From an uncultured Muribaculaceae bacterium (lineage in GTDB: Bacteria; Bacteroidota; Bacteroidia; Bacteroidales; Muribaculaceae), in the NCBI GenBank assembly GCA_910587425.1, contig CAJUKU010000005.1, positions 120,774-184,773 of the forward strand: a DNA stretch of 64,000 nucleotides, written 5' to 3'. Under the pieces are notes generated by a model that worked only from the letters and a program-made list of their open reading frames with translations, did no database searches and was not told the DNA's origin. Position 1 is the first letter of the stretch, and each line of letters opens with the position of its first letter. Below are positions 62,769-64,000 of this stretch, in pieces. The translations under genes and the position numbers were made by a program.

Positions 62769-63649
62769 ACACCCCTGAAATCTGCTGCATAGGGCACATA
62801 ACACTCGACAAAGTAATCACCCCCCGCTTCGAGGCGCACATGCCCGGAGGCACCGCCTACTATTTCGCCAAAGCGCTGCGCGACATGGACCATTCGGGCT
62901 TCCGACTCGTGACATCGCTCGGCGAGACAGAGACACATACCGTAGACGAACTTCGCGCCGACGGAATAGACGTGAAACTTATACCGAGCCGACGCTCCGT
63001 TTATTTCGAGAACAAGTATGGTGAGGACATGAACGACCGCACGCAGCGCGTGCTCGCGAAAGCTGACCCTTTCACCGTCGAGAACCTCTCAGGAGTCAAC
63101 GCGCGCATATTCCACCTCGGCACACTTCTTGCCGATGACTTCAGCCTCGACGTGATCAAGGATCTCGCAAGCCGCGGCATTGTAGCCGTCGACGTGCAAG
63201 GCTACCTGCGCAAAGTCGAGGGCGAACAGGTTGTAGCTGTGGACTACGACGAGAAACTCGAGGCTATGCCATACATCTCTATACTGAAGGCAAACGAAAA
63301 GGAGATGGAGGTAGTGACCGGAGAGAGCGATCCATACCGTGCCGCACGCATTCTCGCCGGCTGGGGATGCAAAGAGGTGCTTCTCACACTTGGCGACAAA
63401 GGATCGCTGATATACGACGGCACCACTTTCTACGAGATACCTGCCATTCCCGCGACAGAACTGGTCGACGCCACCGGATGCGGCGACACATACATGGCTG
63501 GCTACCTTTATAAAAGAAGCCGTGGCGCTGATTTTGTAGAGGCAGGGACATTCGCCGCCGCAATGTGCACAATCAAGCTCGCACGCAAAGGTCCGTTCAC
63601 AGGCACCGAAGAGGACGTTGAGCGCCTCATAGCCACAACCGCACGCTGA
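62765..63649 (+). CDS. PfkB family carbohydrate kinase
   Basis: A 294-residue ribokinase-type sugar kinase. The glycine-rich N-terminal motif is PGGTAYYFAKAL, and the C-terminal signature reads DATGCGDTYMAGYL, with GCGD in place of the usual GAGD and the catalytic aspartate kept. The NEKEMEVVTGE segment is present. It overlaps the transporter stop by 4 bases. Substrate unknown. It starts with GGxI-like sequence somewhat shorter than ribokinase, suggesting a subfamily with a reduced lid. Confidence 0.88.
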   Translation: MNTPEICCIGHITLDKVITPRFEAHMPGGTAYYFAKALRDMDHSGFRLVTSLGETETHTVDELRADGIDVKLIPSRRSVYFENKYGEDMNDRTQRVLAKADPFTVENLSGVNARIFHLGTLLADDFSLDVIKDLASRGIVAVDVQGYLRKVEGEQVVAVDYDEKLEAMPYISILKANEKEMEVVTGESDPYRAARILAGWGCKEVLLTLGDKGSLIYDGTTFYEIPAIPATELVDATGCGDTYMAGYLYKRSRGADFVEAGTFAAAMCTIKLARKGPFTGTEEDVERLIATTAR

Positions 63650-63760
63650 ACGCCATACCGACGCCAAAACCCGCCACATCCCCGAGTGATTTTTTTCACT
63701 CACGCAATCAGCGGTTTAATAACAAAATGCAAAGACAGGTCGAAAAAAGTCGCCGAAATA

Positions 63761-63792
63761 TTTGGTCAGTATTCAGAAACGTCGTACCTTTG
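63761..63792 (+). promoter_or_regulatory. Promoter of the tRNA-Gly genes
   Basis: TTTG (63761-63764), 20 bases, TACCTTTG (63785-63792): a near-perfect consensus, as expected for stable RNA. Predicted start near 63797. Confidence 0.75.
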
Positions 63793-63825
63793 CATCGCAA
63801 TCGGGAAAAACACCGGTTGACCAAC

Positions 63826-63898
<73 letters not shown>

Positions 63899-63948
63899 CA
63901 AAGAGAACAATGAAATAATGCTCCGCAAAGCTTCAGGCTACTAAACAT

Positions 63949-64000
<52 letters not shown>

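Overview
The window reads as a piece of a Bacteroidales chromosome, most likely Muribaculaceae-like. The evidence is the promoter type (TTTG or TTG, about 20 bases, then TAnnTTTG), the LpxC-FabZ fusion, DUF4835 and DUF349 proteins, large BspA-type leucine-rich repeat and fimbrillin-like lipoproteins, and the absence of encoded CCA on the tRNAs. Family or genus cannot be fixed from sequence reading alone.

Layout. 1-8.4 kb: housekeeping genes (3' part of meaB, a DUF2156 protein, M23 peptidase, ndk, recG, ispD, a DUF349 coiled-coil protein). 8.6-13.2 kb: a polyprenyl-phosphate sugar-1-phosphate transferase that could start glycan synthesis, then a divergent pair made of an intact glucosamine-6-phosphate deaminase (nagB) and a fusion of a catalytically altered NagB-like domain with a PIG-L deacetylase. 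13.3-16.9 kb: the dTDP-L-rhamnose operon rfbA-rfbC-rfbD-rfbB. 17.1-32 kb: a surface polysaccharide locus with its own promoter. It opens with a fusion of a recombinase-like region and a NusG-type antiterminator. A lipoprotein phosphoesterase follows, then a cytidylyltransferase/CobD-like fusion, an opine-dehydrogenase-type enzyme and LicD. Last come a flippase, four GT2 and one GT4 glycosyltransferases, an acetyltransferase and an EpsG/Wzy-like polymerase. The second half of this locus is clearly AT-rich compared with its surroundings and was probably acquired by transfer.

32-39.3 kb, minus strand: rplM-rpsI-rpsB-tsf, a tRNA-Gln, an unexplained structured intergenic tract, and the lipid A genes lpxD, lpxC/fabZ and lpxA. 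39.5-53.8 kb: a probable surface operon encoding a 2262-residue BspA/Ig-like protein and two tandem paralogous fimbrillin-like lipoproteins. The second paralogue carries a nine-C tract just after its signal peptide. 53.9-61.2 kb: an RluA-type pseudouridine synthase facing a conserved maintenance operon, dnaN - DnaQ-like exonuclease - coaBC - DUF4835/PorD - recN - rlmB. 61.5-64 kb: a FucP-like sugar transporter with a PfkB kinase, then two identical tRNA-Gly(GCC) genes, the last cut by the window edge.

Most of the window is about the cell envelope. The initiating transferase, rhamnose pathway, polymerase/flippase locus and lipid A genes fit together as O-antigen or capsule assembly. Three points stand out: the NusG/recombinase-like fusion, a four-function cassette predicted to make and attach an unusual phospho-amino-alcohol substituent, and a probable on/off poly-C switch in a surface lipoprotein.
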